NCBI GenBank assembly: GCA_023228225.1
Contig: JALOBO010000030.1
Location: 1-17,190, forward strand
DNA length: 17,190 bases
Reading direction: 5' to 3'
DNA from: Clostridia bacterium
Lineage (GTDB): Bacteria; Bacillota; Clostridia; Christensenellales; UBA1242
Shown here: positions 15,490 through 17,190 of the stretch, piece after piece
Position numbering within the stretch: position 1 is the stretch's first letter
Layout of the letters: each line of letters opens with the position of its first letter
Made by a program: the position numbers and the translations under genes
Notes under the pieces: model-generated
Seen by the model: the letters and a program-made list of their open reading frames with translations, nothing else
Database searches by the model: none
What the model was told of the DNA's origin: nothing

Positions 15490-16115
15490 TATTCTGCATA
15501 AGCCTCCTCTAATTGTTCTATTGCTTCCTTTGTGAATATGCATTTTTGCGATGCAACAATATCATATACATTAAGTAAGTCAATGGTTGTAGTTTTTACA
15601 TTTGCTAGATTGCTGGCCGCTCTCATAAGAATTTCATCATTAATAGGTGTCACAAATATAACAGATTTGTTGGCTTTGAATGCATCTAATATCGCCACAA
15701 CTTCCTTAGTTTTTGCATCTATTAATTTAAATTGGTCTATAACGATGATTTCTTCATCAACAAGTTTTTGGCTTAATGCGCTTCTAAATGCTATGTCCTT
15801 TGCAACTTTGTTGACTTTTTTTGAATAATCACGAGGCTTTATAGCAAACGCCATTCCGCCACCTCTAAACTGAGGAGCAACAGTGTTAGCGTGTCTTGCC
15901 TGACCAGTATGCTTTTGTGCATATGGTTTTTTCTTTCCACCGCGTACTTCTGATTGTGAAAGTGTCGATTTTGTACCTTGACGCGCATTTGCGTTCATAG
16001 CGACTATAACTTGATGAATTAATGGTTCATTATAATCAAGCCCAAATATTTCATCGTTAAGGTTAAGTTCGCCAACAGGATTTGCCTGCATATCATATAA
16101 TTTAACTTTTGCCAT
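15489..16115 (-). CDS. rplD: 50S ribosomal protein L4
   Basis: Extends a loop into the peptide exit tunnel and, in E. coli, represses the S10 operon. It has 208 residues, normal. The tunnel loop region shows ARQGTKSTLSQSEVRGGKKK, then PYAQKHTGQARHANT and PQFRGGGMAF (about residues 70-95). The C-terminal part has EEIIVIDQFKLIDAKTKE-type sequence and is divergent. It overlaps rplW by one base. The leader that would carry an L4-type control element lies mostly outside the window. Confidence 0.97.
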   Translation of the reverse strand: MAKVKLYDMQANPVGELNLNDEIFGLDYNEPLIHQVIVAMNANARQGTKSTLSQSEVRGGKKKPYAQKHTGQARHANTVAPQFRGGGMAFAIKPRDYSKKVNKVAKDIAFRSALSQKLVDEEIIVIDQFKLIDAKTKEVVAILDAFKANKSVIFVTPINDEILMRAASNLANVKTTTIDLLNVYDIVASQKCIFTKEAIEQLEEAYAE

Positions 16116-16135
16116 TTTAGTAATTCTCTCCTTTC

Positions 16136-16762
16136 TTAACGCTTAACTGCTTCATGCACATTTACTAATCCACCATTTGGTCCAGGTATTGCACCTTTAA
16201 TCAAAAGCAGATTTTTATCTGTATCAATGCGGGCTACTTGTAAGTTTTGAATTGTAACTTGATCTACTCCATAATGTCCAGGCATTTTCTTTCCGGGAAA
16301 CACTCTGGCTGGCCAAGTATTAGCACCCATCGAACCAACTTGTCTATGAACAGGTCCGACACCGTGCGTCATTTTTAATCTATGCGCATTCCAGCGTTGA
16401 ATAGTTCCAGTATAACCATGACCTTTTGAAATACCGGTTACATCAACTATATCGCCAACATTAAATATATCGCAAGTAATTTTTGAACCGACTTGGTAAT
16501 CACCTTCAAGATCAAGTTCGCGAAGATATTTTTTAGGTTCTAAATTTGCTTTTTTGAATATTCCACCCAAAGGCTTTGTAACCTTTGCGACTTTGACTAC
16601 ACCAAACGCAACTTGAACGGCGTGATACCCTTCTTTTTCTTCTGTTTTAATTTGTGTTATTTCACAAGGGCCAGCCTCTACTACCGTTACCGGTATAACT
16701 GTACCATCTTCGGCAAATATTTGAGACATTCCTAATTTTTTTCCAATAATTGCTTTTTTCAT
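16136..16762 (-). CDS. rplC: 50S ribosomal protein L3
   Basis: Early-binding 50S protein with a loop reaching the peptidyl transferase centre. It has 208 residues, normal. It starts with KKAIIGKKLGMSQIFAEDG, then VEAGPCEITQIKT, GISKGHGYTGTIQRW, and the central loop HGVGPVHRQVGSMG followed by RVFPGKKMPGHYG. The C terminus LIKGAIPGPNGGLV is typical. GGAGG lies 7 bases before the ATG. It lies 18 bp after rpsJ and 20 bp before rplD. Confidence 0.98.
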   Translation of the reverse strand: MKKAIIGKKLGMSQIFAEDGTVIPVTVVEAGPCEITQIKTEEKEGYHAVQVAFGVVKVAKVTKPLGGIFKKANLEPKKYLRELDLEGDYQVGSKITCDIFNVGDIVDVTGISKGHGYTGTIQRWNAHRLKMTHGVGPVHRQVGSMGANTWPARVFPGKKMPGHYGVDQVTIQNLQVARIDTDKNLLLIKGAIPGPNGGLVNVHEAVKR

Positions 16763-16780
16763 TTTTATTCCTCCGCCGCC

Positions 16781-17089
16781 TTACAGTTTGATTTTAATAT
16801 CTACGCCAGCCGGCAAGTCAAGCTTCATAAGAGAATCAACTGCTTTTGGTGATGGACTGTAAATATCAATCAGTCTTTTATGTGTTCTCATTTCAAATTG
16901 TTCACGCGAGTCCTTGTATTTATGTGGAGAGCGTATAACAGTAACCACTTCCTTGTCTGTAGGTAGTGGAATCGGTCCCGAAATTTGAGAACCGGATTTT
17001 TTAGCAGTTTCCACAATTCGTGCAGCTGCTTGGTCAATTAAGTTTGCATCATAAGCTTTCAACTTAATTCTAATTCTTTGTGTTGCCAT
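16781..17089 (-). CDS. rpsJ: 30S ribosomal protein S10
   Basis: Protein of the 30S head; as NusE it also joins NusB and NusG in antitermination. It has 102 residues, the normal length. It starts [19 protein letters not shown], has [20 protein letters not shown], the loop [17 protein letters not shown] and [20 protein letters not shown], which are near-invariant. AGGAGG lies 7 bases before the ATG. It is the first gene of the cluster in this window; elongation factor genes often precede it but would lie beyond the edge. Confidence 0.99.
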   Translation of the reverse strand: MATQRIRIKLKAYDANLIDQAAARIVETAKKSGSQISGPIPLPTDKEVVTVIRSPHKYKDSREQFEMRTHKRLIDIYSPSPKAVDSLMKLDLPAGVDIKIKL

Positions 17090-17190
17090 AAATTTCCTCC
17101 TAACACATTTGCCGCCTTAATTTTAATCTCTACTGGCTCGGTAAGTGCGTACACTGTGCCGTGTGTGCCATACTGTGAAACAAAAAAATA
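17090..17190 (-). promoter_or_regulatory. rpsJ leader region (partial, window edge)
   Basis: The 101 bases before rpsJ contain the ribosome binding site AGGAGG and a stretch visibly richer in GC than the surrounding intergenic DNA (about 17110-17172). No sigma-A promoter is visible, so the S10 promoter probably lies further out or transcription comes from an upstream gene. The segment could be 5' leader RNA or the end of another gene; one minus-strand frame is open from the edge into rpsJ, but its translation is not recognisable. Confidence 0.45.

Noticed and set aside
15490..15543. Longer L23 reading back into rplD
   Set aside because: The extra 18 residues are not L23-like, and the ATG at 15489 has an AGGAGG site and forms a typical TAATG junction.
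1..17190. CRISPR arrays, tRNA or rRNA genes, insertion sequences, prophage or toxin-antitoxin genes
   Set aside because: No spaced repeat array, cloverleaf, transposase-like frame or terminal inverted repeat pair was seen.

Overview
The window is almost entirely one long minus-strand ribosomal protein cluster, the classical S10-spc-alpha order, read from the right edge to the left: rpsJ, rplC, rplD, rplW, rplB, rpsS, rplV, rpsC, rplP, rpmC, rpsQ, rplN, rplX, rplE, rpsN, rpsH, rplF, rplR, rpsE, rpmD, rplO, secY, adk, map, a small KOW-domain gene, infA, rpmJ, rpsM, rpsK, rpsD, rpoA and rplQ. That is 32 genes. Spacing is mostly 11-22 bp, with three one-base TAATG stop/start overlaps and two longer overlaps.

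The organism looks like a low-GC member of the Bacillota, most likely an uncultured Clostridia-type lineage. The reasons are the AT-rich DNA, strong AGGAGG ribosome binding sites before nearly every gene, the zinc form of S14, rpsD inside the alpha operon (Bacillus keeps it elsewhere), and the small KOW gene between map and infA. TGG is the tryptophan codon and no gene ends in TGA, so a mycoplasma-type code is not indicated. The exact family cannot be fixed from this sequence.

Layout. 17090-17190 is the rpsJ leader; the main promoter must lie outside the window. 6290-17089 is the S10 and spc part, ending in secY. 6226-6289 carries a good internal sigma-A-type promoter that can drive adk, map and the genes after them. 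4024-4190 is the largest gap in the cluster and has short repeats and a weak -10-like element. 1080-4023 is the alpha part, ending in rplQ. 1036-1071 is a perfect 16-bp-stem hairpin that can terminate transcription from both sides. 239-1009 is the only plus-strand gene: a 256-residue protein I do not recognise, convergent with rplQ, with its own near-consensus promoter. 1-182 has no gene that I can support but contains short repeats and possibly half of a hairpin cut by the window edge.

The genes supply ribosomal proteins, translation initiation factor 1, the RNA polymerase alpha subunit, the main subunit of the protein export channel, adenylate kinase and methionine aminopeptidase, so this is core gene-expression machinery. 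I see no hidden new system. The points that deserve attention are the unknown convergent gene, the enlarged L17, the lysine-rich tail on L24, the charged N-terminal arm on S5, the altered P-loop and short lid of adenylate kinase with its 50-bp overlap into map, and the repeats in the rpmJ-rpsM gap.
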